From positions 1-10,308 of the forward strand of contig CAZDHR010000261.1 of the NCBI GenBank assembly GCA_964505295.1: 10,308 nt of DNA, read 5' to 3'. The position numbers were made by a program, and so were the translations under genes. Shown one piece after another: positions 1 through 7,206 of the stretch (position 1 is the first letter of the stretch; each line of letters begins with the position of its first letter). This DNA comes from DATKZH01 sp964505295. GTDB lineage: Bacteria; Planctomycetota; Planctomycetia; Pirellulales; Thermoguttaceae. The notes under the pieces were generated by a model, which saw only the letters and a list, made by a program, of their open reading frames with translations, had not been told where the DNA came from and ran no database searches.

Positions 1-32
1 CCCCAAGGTGGGGAGGTCGGAGGGAAGAAAAA

Positions 33-52
33 GGCGTAGGGCGCCTCACGCC
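33..52. repeat. Imperfect hairpin in the left intergenic region
   Basis: An 8-base arm (ggcgtagg, 33-40) pairs across a gcg loop with 44-52 (cctcacgcc), with one bulged C. It lies in the non-coding stretch before the first gene, close to the second hairpin at 77-101. There is no T-run after it, so it is not a standard intrinsic terminator. It may be a dispersed palindromic repeat or the 3' end structure of a gene lying to the left of the window. Confidence 0.35.
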
Positions 53-76
53 TGAAAGTGGCTTCGGCCGCGGGAG

Positions 77-101
77 AAAAAAGGTGCCTGTCACCTTTTT
101 T
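77..101. repeat. REP-like palindrome with A-run and T-run arms
   Basis: Ten-base perfect arms (aaaaaaggtg at 77-86, cacctttttt at 92-101) flank a five-base loop (cctgt). The shape, a GGTG/CACC core inside A-run and T-run arms, resembles short REP-type palindromes spread through many bacterial genomes, some of them mobilised by Y1 REP-associated transposases; that comparison is from memory. It could also act as a weak bidirectional transcription terminator, since each strand ends the stem in a run of six U. It sits 48 bases before the start of the haem protein gene. No transposase is present in the window. Confidence 0.55.
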
Positions 102-149
102 CGGCTCCTGTGTGTTGCCTGACCTCGCCGAAACGGAGGTAGGAATCGG

Positions 150-2342
150 ATGGGAACGTGGACGCGTGTCTTGTGGATCATCGTCTTGAGCATGCGGATG
201 GGCCTCGTTTGCCTCGCGGCCGAAGGGCCGGCCAATCCGCAACCGCCCGGGAGCGAGGCTCCGTCCTTGCCGCCGGACGTCGACGACGTGGTGTTCGCGG
301 CTCGCACGTTCGGTCCCGATCCACATTACTACGCCAACTTCGGCTACTACAGCTACGATCCGAACGAGAAGGTCTACGCCGAGGGCGCCCAACTGTGCCG
401 GCTGAGCCTGCGGACCGGTGAGGTCGCCGTGCTGCTCGACGATCCGACCGGCGGCGTTCGCGACCCACAAATCCACTACGACGCGGGCAAGATCCTCTTT
501 TCGTATCGCAAGGGCGGCACGGAGTACTACCACCTCTGCGAAATCAACGTCGACGGCACCGGGCTGCGCCCGTTGACCGACGGGCCGTTTGACGACGTCG
601 AGCCGACCTACACGCCCGACGGCCGGATCGTCTTCTGCTCTTCGCGCTGCAATCGTTGGGTCGCGTGCTGGAAGGTGCCGGTGGCGATCCTGTACTCTTG
701 CGACGGCGACGGGCAAAACGTCCGCATGCTCAGCAGTAACCCGGTGACGGAGAACACGCCGTCGGTGCTGCCCGACGGCCGGCTCCTCTACACGCGCTGG
801 GAGTACAACGACCGCAGCCAGCTCTGCTACCACCACCTGTGGACGGTCAACCTCGACGGCACCGGCCAGATGGCGTTCTTCGGCAACATGCACCCGACCG
901 GCATGCCCTCCAACATCGCCAAGCGGGAAGGCAACGTCGTGACGTACAACAACGTGCCGGGCGCCGAGGCGATGCTCGATGCCAAGCCGATCCCCGGCAG
1001 CGGTCGCATCGTGGCGATCTTCTCGCCCGGCCATGGCCGCCGCGAGCACCAGGGCTTCCTCACCGTCGTAGACCCCCGCTGCGGCCCCGACCACCTGCCC
1101 TCGGCCCGCCGCATTCATCCGGACGGCGCGTGGCGCGATCCCTATCCCCTCACGGAAAATCGCTTCCTGGTCGTCCGGGGCCGCGACCTGCACCTGATGG
1201 ACGACCAGGGCAACACGCGAGTCCTCTATCGGCTTACCCATCCCAAGCCGGAGATGATGCTCAACGAGCCGGTCCCCGTTCGACCGCGCCGGCGCGAGCG
1301 AACCGACGGCGGCCGCTCCGATCGGGCCAAGGAAACCGGCCGGCTGATTCTGGCCGACGTCACCCGCGGCCGGAACATGGCGGGCGTCGCCCCCGGCGAA
1401 GTCAAACGACTGCTCGTGCTCGAGCAGCTTCCGGCCCCGTTCCACAACAGCCCCGGCTTCGACGGCATCAGCCTCTGGGGCCCCTTCACCATCGCCCGCA
1501 TCCTGGGCACCGTGCCCGTCGAGCCCGATGGATCGGCCCATTTCGAGGTGCCGGCCATGCGGAGCCTGTTCTTCGTCGCCCTCGACGAGAACGACCTGGC
1601 GATCAAGAAGATGCAGAGCTTCGTCACCGTGCAGCCCGGCGAAACGACGGGCTGCGTCGGCTGCCACGAGCCGCGCACCACCACGCCGGCGAACCCGGGG
1701 CAAGGCACGCTCGCGGCCGTGCGTCGCGGGCCGAGCCGGATCGAGCCCGTGCCGGGCGTCCCCCCCATCATCGATTTCCGCCGGCACGTGCAGCCCATCC
1801 TCGACAAACATTGCGTCGAGTGTCACGGGATGAACGACCCGGACGGAGGACTGTGCCTCGACGGCGGGCGCGGCCTCCCTTCGCACGGCAGGGGACGCGT
1901 GCTCATCTCCTACGTCGGCCTGGTCCGGCGTTTTGAAGAGGTGGTCGACGGGCGGAACGCGCACGGCAACCGGCCGCCCCGGGCGATCGGCAGCTCGGCG
2001 AGCAAGCTGATGACGCGGATCGACGGCAGCCACTACGACGTCAAGGTCTCGCCGGAAGAGGCGACGATCATCCGGCTCTGGCTCGACACGGGCGCCGTGG
2101 CCAACGGGACCTACGCCATCATGGACGGCGGCACCCCCGAAAACCCCAGCTCGCAGTACGTCCGCGAGATGAAGCGGTACGGGATCCTCCCGGCCGATCT
2201 CGACCCGGCGGCCGACCCGATCGACGTCTACGCCACCGACGAGGCCTACTGGCGATCGTTCTGGTACGAGCCGGCCGCGCTGCAACGGGGCCTGGCCGCG
2301 AGCCCTCGAAAGCCCGGCGCAAGACAACCCGATCACAAGTAG
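150..2342 (+). CDS. Exported HzsA-related two-haem cytochrome c with TolB-like propeller
   Basis: The protein has 730 residues. The first 24 or so look like a Sec signal peptide (hydrophobic stretch from residue 7, then CLAAEG), so it probably acts in the periplasm. Residues about 45-360 hold TolB/WD40-like propeller repeats, visible as repeated PxxxPDGRI-type strands near 105, 149 and 202. Residues about 400-500 match the conserved middle part of hydrazine synthase alpha-like proteins (PVEPDGSAHFEVP, 456-468). Two c-type haem motifs follow: CVGCH at 502-506 and CVECH at 555-559. The second sits in a RHVQPILDKHCVECHG context typical of planctomycete cytochrome domains. The ATG at 150 is preceded by GGAGG at 135-139. 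Proteins of this type occur widely in non-anammox planctomycetes with unknown function, so it should not be called hydrazine synthase. It probably transfers electrons. Convergent with the sulfatase gene. Confidence 0.85.
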   Translation: MGTWTRVLWIIVLSMRMGLVCLAAEGPANPQPPGSEAPSLPPDVDDVVFAARTFGPDPHYYANFGYYSYDPNEKVYAEGAQLCRLSLRTGEVAVLLDDPTGGVRDPQIHYDAGKILFSYRKGGTEYYHLCEINVDGTGLRPLTDGPFDDVEPTYTPDGRIVFCSSRCNRWVACWKVPVAILYSCDGDGQNVRMLSSNPVTENTPSVLPDGRLLYTRWEYNDRSQLCYHHLWTVNLDGTGQMAFFGNMHPTGMPSNIAKREGNVVTYNNVPGAEAMLDAKPIPGSGRIVAIFSPGHGRREHQGFLTVVDPRCGPDHLPSARRIHPDGAWRDPYPLTENRFLVVRGRDLHLMDDQGNTRVLYRLTHPKPEMMLNEPVPVRPRRRERTDGGRSDRAKETGRLILADVTRGRNMAGVAPGEVKRLLVLEQLPAPFHNSPGFDGISLWGPFTIARILGTVPVEPDGSAHFEVPAMRSLFFVALDENDLAIKKMQSFVTVQPGETTGCVGCHEPRTTTPANPGQGTLAAVRRGPSRIEPVPGVPPIIDFRRHVQPILDKHCVECHGMNDPDGGLCLDGGRGLPSHGRGRVLISYVGLVRRFEEVVDGRNAHGNRPPRAIGSSASKLMTRIDGSHYDVKVSPEEATIIRLWLDTGAVANGTYAIMDGGTPENPSSQYVREMKRYGILPADLDPAADPIDVYATDEAYWRSFWYEPAALQRGLAASPRKPGARQPDHK

Positions 2343-2374
2343 CCCCGCAACCCGGCGGTGCTACGTTTCGCGTG

Positions 2375-3805
2375 CTACTTGGCCCTCTTCTTGGCCTGCG
2401 GAGGCGGCGGCACCTCGGCGTTCATCCGGTCGAACAGGCGCTTGAGCCGCGCGACCACCTCGGGGTGCTCCTTGGCCACGTTGTGCTGCTCGGAAGGGTC
2501 GGCTTCCAGGTCGAAGAGCATCATCGGCTCGGCCGGGTCGCCGGTGAGGACGTCGGGGTGGTCGTCGGGCGTGGCCTGCTCGTAGGGGGCGAGGATCGTC
2601 ACGCCGTCCGGGCCCCGCGGGTCGACCCAGTCGCTTTTGAGGTGCTTGGGCCATTTGGGCGGCGGCTTGACGTGCAGCTTCCATCGGCCGCTGCGCACGG
2701 TCATCAGGTTCGGGCCGCTCATGGCGAATAGCGCCTCATGAGGGCTCGCCGCGTTGGACGTGAGTAGCGGCAGGATGTCGCGCCCGTCGATCACGCGGTC
2801 GTCGGGCACGTCGACCCCGGCTACTTTCAGCACGGTGGGGAAGAGGTCGATCGTGCCGGCCGGCTCGTGGGAGACGCGGCCCGGCGGGATCTTGCCCGGC
2901 CACCGGGCGATCATCGGCACGCGGATCCCGCCCTCCCACGTCTGGCCTTTCATCCCCCTGAGGCCGCCCGAGCTGCCGCCGAACCAGGGACCGTTGTCGG
3001 AGGTGAACACGACGAGCGTTTTGTCGTCGAGCCCCAGCTCCTTGAGCTTCCCAAGGATTTGCCCTACCGACCAGTCGAGCTCGGCGATGGCGTCGCCGTA
3101 GAGCCCGGCCCCGCTCTTCTGGTAGAACTCCTCGGAGGCGGCCAGCGGCTTGTGCGGCATGGCATGGGGCAGATAGAGGAAGAAGGGCCGGTCTCTGCTC
3201 TTCTCGATGAAACGGATCGCCCGCTCGGTGTACCGCTTGGTGAGCGTGGCCTGGACGACCGGGTACTCGACGACCTGGTCGCCGTCGATCAGCTCCACGG
3301 GGCGCATGTCGTTGGAGTAGAGGATGCCGAGGTACTCGTCGAAGCCGTTGCGGCAGGGGTAGAAGTGGGGCTGATGGCCCAGGTGCCACTTGCCGATGCA
3401 GCAGGTGGCGTAGCCGGCCTCTTGCAGGGCTTCGCCCAAGGTGATCTCCGACGCGGGGATACCCACGTCGTTGATGCCGGCGTCGGGGCAGGGGTTGCGG
3501 ATCACGCCGTGGCGCCACGGGTAGCGTCCGGTCATGATCGTGCCGCGCGAGGGGGCACAATAAGGCACGGGCACGTAGAAGTCGGTGAGCCGCGAGCCCT
3601 CGGCGGCCATCTGGTCCAGGGCCGGCGTTTTGAACTTCGGGTGGCCCTGGCAGCCCAGGTCGCCGTAGCCCAGGTCGTCGGCGAAGAGGATCACCACGTT
3701 GGGCCGGTCGGCGGCGGCCGTCGCTTGGCAAGGCGTTGTGAGCCCGCACGCCGCGGCCACGGCCAGCAGGCAGGCGAGCAGCTTCGTACGGTGGGTGGCG
3801 TCCAT
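2375..3805 (-). CDS. Secreted arylsulfatase-type sulfatase (formylglycine-dependent)
   Basis: This 476-residue protein belongs to the alkaline phosphatase-like sulfatase superfamily and hydrolyses sulfate esters. Visible active-site elements are the metal-binding FADD at 41-44, the formylglycine signature CAPSR with Cys83 (followed by the usual TGRYPWRHG), GKWHLGH at 138-144, His214 in YLPHAMPH, the metal-binding SDNG at 269-272 and Lys286. Length is normal for the family. Residues 1-32 look like a Sec signal peptide (LLACLLAVAAACGL core), which points to periplasmic or extracellular action. I chose ATG 3805 because AGGAG lies 9 bases upstream and the signal peptide follows directly; the open frame extends to 3982 but adds 59 residues unlike a signal sequence. 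Cys83 must be oxidised by a maturation enzyme (FGE or anSME) that is not in this window. The natural substrate, probably a sulfated polysaccharide, cannot be read from the sequence. Confidence 0.93.
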   Translation of the reverse strand: MDATHRTKLLACLLAVAAACGLTTPCQATAAADRPNVVILFADDLGYGDLGCQGHPKFKTPALDQMAAEGSRLTDFYVPVPYCAPSRGTIMTGRYPWRHGVIRNPCPDAGINDVGIPASEITLGEALQEAGYATCCIGKWHLGHQPHFYPCRNGFDEYLGILYSNDMRPVELIDGDQVVEYPVVQATLTKRYTERAIRFIEKSRDRPFFLYLPHAMPHKPLAASEEFYQKSGAGLYGDAIAELDWSVGQILGKLKELGLDDKTLVVFTSDNGPWFGGSSGGLRGMKGQTWEGGIRVPMIARWPGKIPPGRVSHEPAGTIDLFPTVLKVAGVDVPDDRVIDGRDILPLLTSNAASPHEALFAMSGPNLMTVRSGRWKLHVKPPPKWPKHLKSDWVDPRGPDGVTILAPYEQATPDDHPDVLTGDPAEPMMLFDLEADPSEQHNVAKEHPEVVARLKRLFDRMNAEVPPPPQAKKRAK

Positions 3806-3855
3806 GGTTCTCTCTCCTGAAAGGGAGTGACTGTATCCTTCGCACGCTTGAGCTT

Positions 3856-3886
3856 CATCGTTCCCGCGCGAGGCGCGGGAACGATG
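3856..3886. repeat. Perfect 14-bp inverted repeat between SDR and sulfatase genes
   Basis: Arms catcgttcccgcgc (3856-3869) and gcgcgggaacgatg (3873-3886) are exact reverse complements around a gag loop. The hairpin lies in the 173-base gap after the SDR stop and about 50 bases before the sulfatase start on the minus strand. No U-run follows on either strand, so it is not a canonical intrinsic terminator. It may be a dispersed palindromic repeat, a transcript-stabilising stem, or a factor-assisted attenuator that uncouples sulfatase expression from the upstream genes. Confidence 0.6.
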
Positions 3887-3978
3887 CGCCATAGCTCCAT
3901 CCACGACGATAGCCAAGCCGACGTGCGGGCACAAGTCTTTGCGGCCAAGAAGGGGAGCCGGACGGCCCCGCAGCGCGA

Positions 3979-4848
3979 TCACGAAGCCCGCACCGCGCGG
4001 ACGATGAACCAGTCGCGGAGGCGATCGGGCAAGTGTCGGGCGGCCCAGAATGCGAGACGGGTGCGGAAGCCCACGGGGTAGCGGGTCTTGGGATGCCGGG
4101 CCGAGAGGGCGTGTCGAACCGCGCGGACCACGCGCTCGACCGGCATGCCCGTCTTGCCCATGGCGTAGGTCGCCTTACGCAACGCGAGCAGCTCCTCGTC
4201 GTACAGCCCGTGGGCGTCCGCCGGGTGCTGCGCGGGCTGCTCTTCGGCCGAATCCAGCGCCTTGTCCCAGATAGGGGTCTTGACGCTGTCGGGTTCGACG
4301 ATCGACACCGAGATGCCCCCCTTGCGAAGCTCGACGCGGAGTGCGTCGGTCAGCGCTTCCAGGGCGAATTTCGAGGCCGCGTACGGGCCGAAGCACGGGG
4401 CGACGACTCGGCCGCTGATCGAGCCCACGTTGACGATCCGGCCCCGGGCCGCGCGCACGAGCGGCAGAAACGCCTGGGTGACCGCCACCACGCCGATCAC
4501 GTTCACCTCCAGTTGCTTCCGGAGCCGGTCGAGGTCGACCAGTTCGAGCGGCGAGGAGACGAGGATGCCGGCGTTGTTCACCAACCCGGCCAACCCGGCT
4601 TCGCCCACCGCCGCGCGCACCTGCTCGGCGGCGGCGCGGATCACGTCCGGCTCGGTCACGTCGATCCGGACCGGCGAGAGTCGCTCGGAAGCCTGCCGGC
4701 GGAGGCGCTCCCCATCGGCCTCCGACCGCACGCCGGCAAACACGCGGAACCCTTGCCCGTCGAGATCCAGCGCACAGGCGGCGCCGATCCCGGTCGACGA
4801 GCCGGTGATGAGCACGGCGGGAGCAGGGGCATCGGCGTTTTGAGACAT
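3979..4848 (-). CDS. SDR family NAD(P)-dependent oxidoreductase
   Basis: This 289-residue classical short-chain dehydrogenase/reductase should interconvert an alcohol and a carbonyl using NAD(H) or NADP(H). Rossmann glycine motif TGSSTGIG is at 15-22, the adenine-ring region at IDVTEPD (62-68), NNAG at 91-94, Asn116, catalytic Ser143 in VGSISG, and the YAASK catalytic Tyr156/Lys160 pair. The long C-terminal part (about 190-289), ending in a basic and hydrophobic stretch (RLAFWAARHLPDRLRDW), resembles SDRs acting on hydrophobic substrates such as retinol or steroid-type dehydrogenases; the real substrate is unknown. It has no signal peptide, so it is probably cytoplasmic or membrane-associated through its C terminus. 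The start codon lies 24 bases after the sulfotransferase stop, which suggests co-transcription. Its ribosome binding site is weak (gggaaagg about 10 bases upstream), consistent with coupling to the upstream gene. Confidence 0.9.
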   Translation of the reverse strand: MSQNADAPAPAVLITGSSTGIGAACALDLDGQGFRVFAGVRSEADGERLRRQASERLSPVRIDVTEPDVIRAAAEQVRAAVGEAGLAGLVNNAGILVSSPLELVDLDRLRKQLEVNVIGVVAVTQAFLPLVRAARGRIVNVGSISGRVVAPCFGPYAASKFALEALTDALRVELRKGGISVSIVEPDSVKTPIWDKALDSAEEQPAQHPADAHGLYDEELLALRKATYAMGKTGMPVERVVRAVRHALSARHPKTRYPVGFRTRLAFWAARHLPDRLRDWFIVRAVRAS

Positions 4849-4872
4849 GGGTGGCAGCCTTTCCCAAGCGTC

Positions 4873-6051
4873 TTACTGGCCGACCGGCTCGGACGCGTAG
4901 CCGTATTGGCGCATGAACGGGCCCCAGCGGCGATGGACCTCGTCTTGCGTTTCCGGCGCAAGCTCGTGGCGGTTGGTCTGGTAGCCGGCGGTTCGGGCGG
5001 CGTACTGCTCGATGGCGGGCAGCACCTCGTCGAACCCGCCCAGGCCGAGCTGCTCGTAGACCGCGCGGATCTGGCCCACCGGGTCCTCGACCAGGTCCTC
5101 GTAGCGGATCTCGCAGAGCCGCGCGGGGTCGATGCGCGGCCGGCTCGCCTCGAAGGCTTCGTACATCCGCTCGAAGGTGGAGAAGACGTGCTCGTCGAGA
5201 CCCTCAAACTTGGGCACCTGCGCCCCGTGGTCCTGGTAGAACCGCTTCCACGTCTTCACGGTCGACGGGAACACCGCGCAGGGGTCGCGGACGATGTGGA
5301 CGAATCGGGCGTCGGGGAAAAGCTCCAGGAGGACGTCGATGCGGGCCGTGTGCGGCGGCGACTTGAGCACGATCCGCTTCGGATTGCGAAGCGTGAGGCA
5401 CTTGAGGAACCAGACGAAGCCGCGCTTCCACCGGGCGAGCCCCCGGGGCGAAACACCTTTCAAGTCGAGATACTCCGGACACGGCGGCGCGTGGTTCGGA
5501 AAGGCGAACTTCAGGTAGGGCGAGGGGATGCCCGTGCAACACAGGGCGAACTCGTCCTCTTGCGGGTAGTCCCAGCCCATCGGCATGTTGTCCATCGGCC
5601 GGCGCGCGGGCATCAGGTACTTGAGCCACCAGGGAATGAGCCGCTTAGAGATGAGGAAATGGTTCGGGCAAAAGCACGCGTACGTGTCGGGATACGCGTG
5701 CCGCGAGTCGAGCACCAGAAGCTCGTGCAGCATGGTCGTCCCGGAGCGCCAGTGGCCGACGATGAAGATCGGCGCTTCGGTGATCTCGGTGCGGGCGATG
5801 CGGCGTCCGTAGACGAGCGTTTGCACCAGGCGGGCCAGGGAGTTGCAGACGCTGATCACGCACACGATCAGCACCATGCCCCAGCGCGAGGGAGACACGG
5901 CGAAGCGGTTCCGCCACAGAAGCCCGTACCACGCCGACGCGCTCATCCCATGCCAGATCCGCGGCATCCAGGGCTGGAACTTGGAGCCGGTCGTCTCCAC
6001 GCTCGCCTCTCGTTTGGTCGGTGAAACCGGATCAGCCACCGTGCTCGCCAT
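4873..6051 (-). CDS. Sulfotransferase family protein (PAPS-dependent)
   Basis: This 392-residue protein should move a sulfuryl group from PAPS to an acceptor hydroxyl. The 5'-phosphosulfate-binding loop is at 94-106 (PIFIVGHWRSGTT), and the 3'-phosphate-binding segment is at 250-266 (RFVHIVRDPCAVFPSTV), with Arg255 and Ser263 the expected contacts. LKSPPH at 229-234 and RYEDLVEDP at 316-324 are further family blocks. A hydrophobic stretch at about 57-71 ahead of the catalytic domain could be a membrane anchor. I chose ATG 6051 because GAGGG lies 6 bases upstream; the frame stays open to 6159 but the 36 extra residues look non-coding. The pattern fits the Sulfotransfer_3-like group, which includes enzymes acting on carbohydrates and lipids; the acceptor is unknown. 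Probably forms a two-gene unit with the SDR downstream. Confidence 0.9.
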   Translation of the reverse strand: MASTVADPVSPTKREASVETTGSKFQPWMPRIWHGMSASAWYGLLWRNRFAVSPSRWGMVLIVCVISVCNSLARLVQTLVYGRRIARTEITEAPIFIVGHWRSGTTMLHELLVLDSRHAYPDTYACFCPNHFLISKRLIPWWLKYLMPARRPMDNMPMGWDYPQEDEFALCCTGIPSPYLKFAFPNHAPPCPEYLDLKGVSPRGLARWKRGFVWFLKCLTLRNPKRIVLKSPPHTARIDVLLELFPDARFVHIVRDPCAVFPSTVKTWKRFYQDHGAQVPKFEGLDEHVFSTFERMYEAFEASRPRIDPARLCEIRYEDLVEDPVGQIRAVYEQLGLGGFDEVLPAIEQYAARTAGYQTNRHELAPETQDEVHRRWGPFMRQYGYASEPVGQ

Positions 6052-6071
6052 GTCGATCCCTCGCCGGAAAA

Positions 6072-6090
6072 GGACGGACCTCGACCGTCC
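6072..6090. repeat. Small hairpin in the sulfotransferase leader
   Basis: Six-base arms ggacgg (6072-6077) and ccgtcc (6085-6090) flank a seven-base loop, ending 21 bases upstream of the sulfotransferase ATG on the minus strand and just outside its Shine-Dalgarno. It could influence translation, but a short GC-rich stem of this size is expected by chance in DNA this rich in GC. The rest of the 207-base gap (6052-6258) holds another six-base stem (6123-6141) and no recognisable gene or clear promoter. Confidence 0.2.
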
Positions 6091-6258
6091 CGGTGCGGTC
6101 CCCGCCGTTCCGTCTGTTTTCGGCCGGCAGTGCCCGCCGGCTTTAGCCAGATCGCCCAATCCTTACGGATTCTCGGCTTTCGGGGTTCGCTCATGGCCGA
6201 TGGACGGGGGCAAGTTTCCGTCCGGCGAACCGTGGCAGCCCGGCCGCGCCCCACTCCA

Positions 6259-7095
6259 TCAGTCGACCTTCTCGGCCACGACGCAGGCCATGGGGATCGT
6301 CACCGCCAGCTCGCCTCGCTCCCGGGCCAGGCGGTTGAGGTTCTCTTCGAGGCGGGCGAAGACGGCCTTCTCTTCGCCCGGGGTGACGACCCGCCGCCAG
6401 CCGTCGAGGAAGCCGATCTTGATGAACGAGTGCCGCAACAGGGCGCTGCCGTCGAGGCATCGCATGGTGAACGTCTGCTCGTGGACCCGGCGGACACGGA
6501 ATCGGGCGGCGGTGAGCAGGTCGGATACTCCGGCGAGCGTCACGCGGTGATCGACGTGCTCCCGGAGCGCGTCGAGGCTCGCCTCCTGGCCGAGCTGTCT
6601 CAACGTGTCGCCGAAGGCCTCGTAGAACGCTTGCATGTGGCCGCGGAGGTTCGTGGTCATGACGAGCGAGGCCCCCGGCCTGGCCACGCGCCGGCACTCG
6701 GCCAGCGTGGCTTTCGGGTCCTCGAAGTTGTTGATCCCCAGGTTGGAGACGATCAGGTCGAACCGGGCGTCGTCGAAGGGCATGTCGGCCGCGTCGCCTT
6801 CGACCAGCCGCACGTTGGGGGCCTTGCGGATCAGGGCCTTTCGCCGGGCGCGGGCGATGGCCGGCTGCCACGGGTCGATCGCGCAGACCAGGCACGAAGA
6901 CCCCAGGCGTCCGGCCAGCTCCAGCGCGGGGAAGCCCGTGCCGCAGCCGACGTCGAGCACGGTCATGTTCGGCTCGAGCGGGACGTGATCCAAAAGCACC
7001 AGGCCGAACATCGCCGACCAGAGCGGCAACTCGTCGTAGACGGAGACGAAGCCGGGATCGGCCACGTCGTAGGCGTCGTTCAGGTAGTCGGTCAC
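6259..7095 (-). CDS. Class I SAM-dependent methyltransferase
   Basis: With the GTG start at 7095 the protein has 278 residues. Motif I (VLDVGCGTGFP, 46-56) binds S-adenosylmethionine; the acidic residue ending strand 2 is Asp74 in CAIDPW; the adenine-contact region is VEGDAADMPF (98-107); motif IV is FDLIVSNLGINNFED (112-126). This is the Methyltransf_11/25-like fold with a long C-terminal half that should form the acceptor pocket. No signal peptide, so cytoplasmic. The substrate is not evident. The start is uncertain: a TTG at 7155 (298 residues) has AGGA 6 bases ahead, while GTG 7095 is preceded by GGAG with about 10 bases of spacing. I prefer GTG because the extra 20 residues (rich in Ser, Asp, Glu and Arg) lie outside the fold. 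Neighbours are the sulfotransferase downstream (207-base gap) and the nitrilase-like gene upstream (366-base gap), so it may have its own promoter. Confidence 0.88.
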   Translation of the reverse strand: MTDYLNDAYDVADPGFVSVYDELPLWSAMFGLVLLDHVPLEPNMTVLDVGCGTGFPALELAGRLGSSCLVCAIDPWQPAIARARRKALIRKAPNVRLVEGDAADMPFDDARFDLIVSNLGINNFEDPKATLAECRRVARPGASLVMTTNLRGHMQAFYEAFGDTLRQLGQEASLDALREHVDHRVTLAGVSDLLTAARFRVRRVHEQTFTMRCLDGSALLRHSFIKIGFLDGWRRVVTPGEEKAVFARLEENLNRLARERGELAVTIPMACVVAEKVD

Positions 7096-7130
7096 GTGGG
7101 GTTCTCTCCAGGTGCCTTCGTCGCTTTGAT

Positions 7131-7165
7131 CAGGAAGAAGACGGGATAGGGACAAGCTCTTCCTG
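7131..7165 (-). promoter_or_regulatory. Inverted repeat over the alternative TTG start of the methyltransferase gene
   Basis: Perfect eight-base arms caggaaga (7131-7138) and tcttcctg (7158-7165) enclose a 19-base loop. In the minus-strand transcript the upstream arm contains the AGGA that would serve the TTG start at 7155, and the loop contains that TTG. If the stem forms, it would hide this start and favour GTG 7095, which lies outside it. This is a structural inference only. Confidence 0.3.
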
Positions 7166-7174
7166 GTCCATGTG

Positions 7175-7194
7175 CGACTGCGTTACAGCAGTCG
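7175..7194. repeat. Seven-base-pair hairpin in the methyltransferase leader
   Basis: Arms cgactgc (7175-7181) and gcagtcg (7188-7194) enclose a six-base loop (gttaca). It lies between the long inverted-repeat block at 7207-7438 and the methyltransferase start. There is no U-run after it in the minus direction, so it is not a standard terminator. It may be leader structure or simply part of the neighbouring repeat element. Confidence 0.35.
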
Positions 7195-7206
7195 TCGGGT
7201 GTTCAT

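Noticed and set aside
150..2342. Calling the haem protein a hydrazine synthase subunit
   Set aside because: No beta/gamma subunits, hydrazine dehydrogenase or other anammox genes are nearby, and similar proteins are widespread in non-anammox planctomycetes.
2867..3820. Plus-strand open frame of 317 codons antisense to the sulfatase
   Set aside because: The minus strand carries the full sulfatase signature set; this frame has no motif or plausible ribosome binding site.
3806..3982. N-terminal extension of the sulfatase to 3982
   Set aside because: The extra 59 residues would bury the signal peptide inside the protein, and the perfect 14-bp hairpin falls within them. ATG 3805 has a good AGGAG.
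4033..6024. Plus-strand open frame of 663 codons across the SDR and sulfotransferase genes
   Set aside because: It spans two well-supported minus-strand genes and their spacer, has no domain signature, and reflects the mirror of GC-rich third codon positions.
6123..6141. gccggc stem-loop after the methyltransferase gene as an intrinsic terminator
   Set aside because: Only six base pairs of a self-complementary GC hexamer and no U-run on the minus strand.
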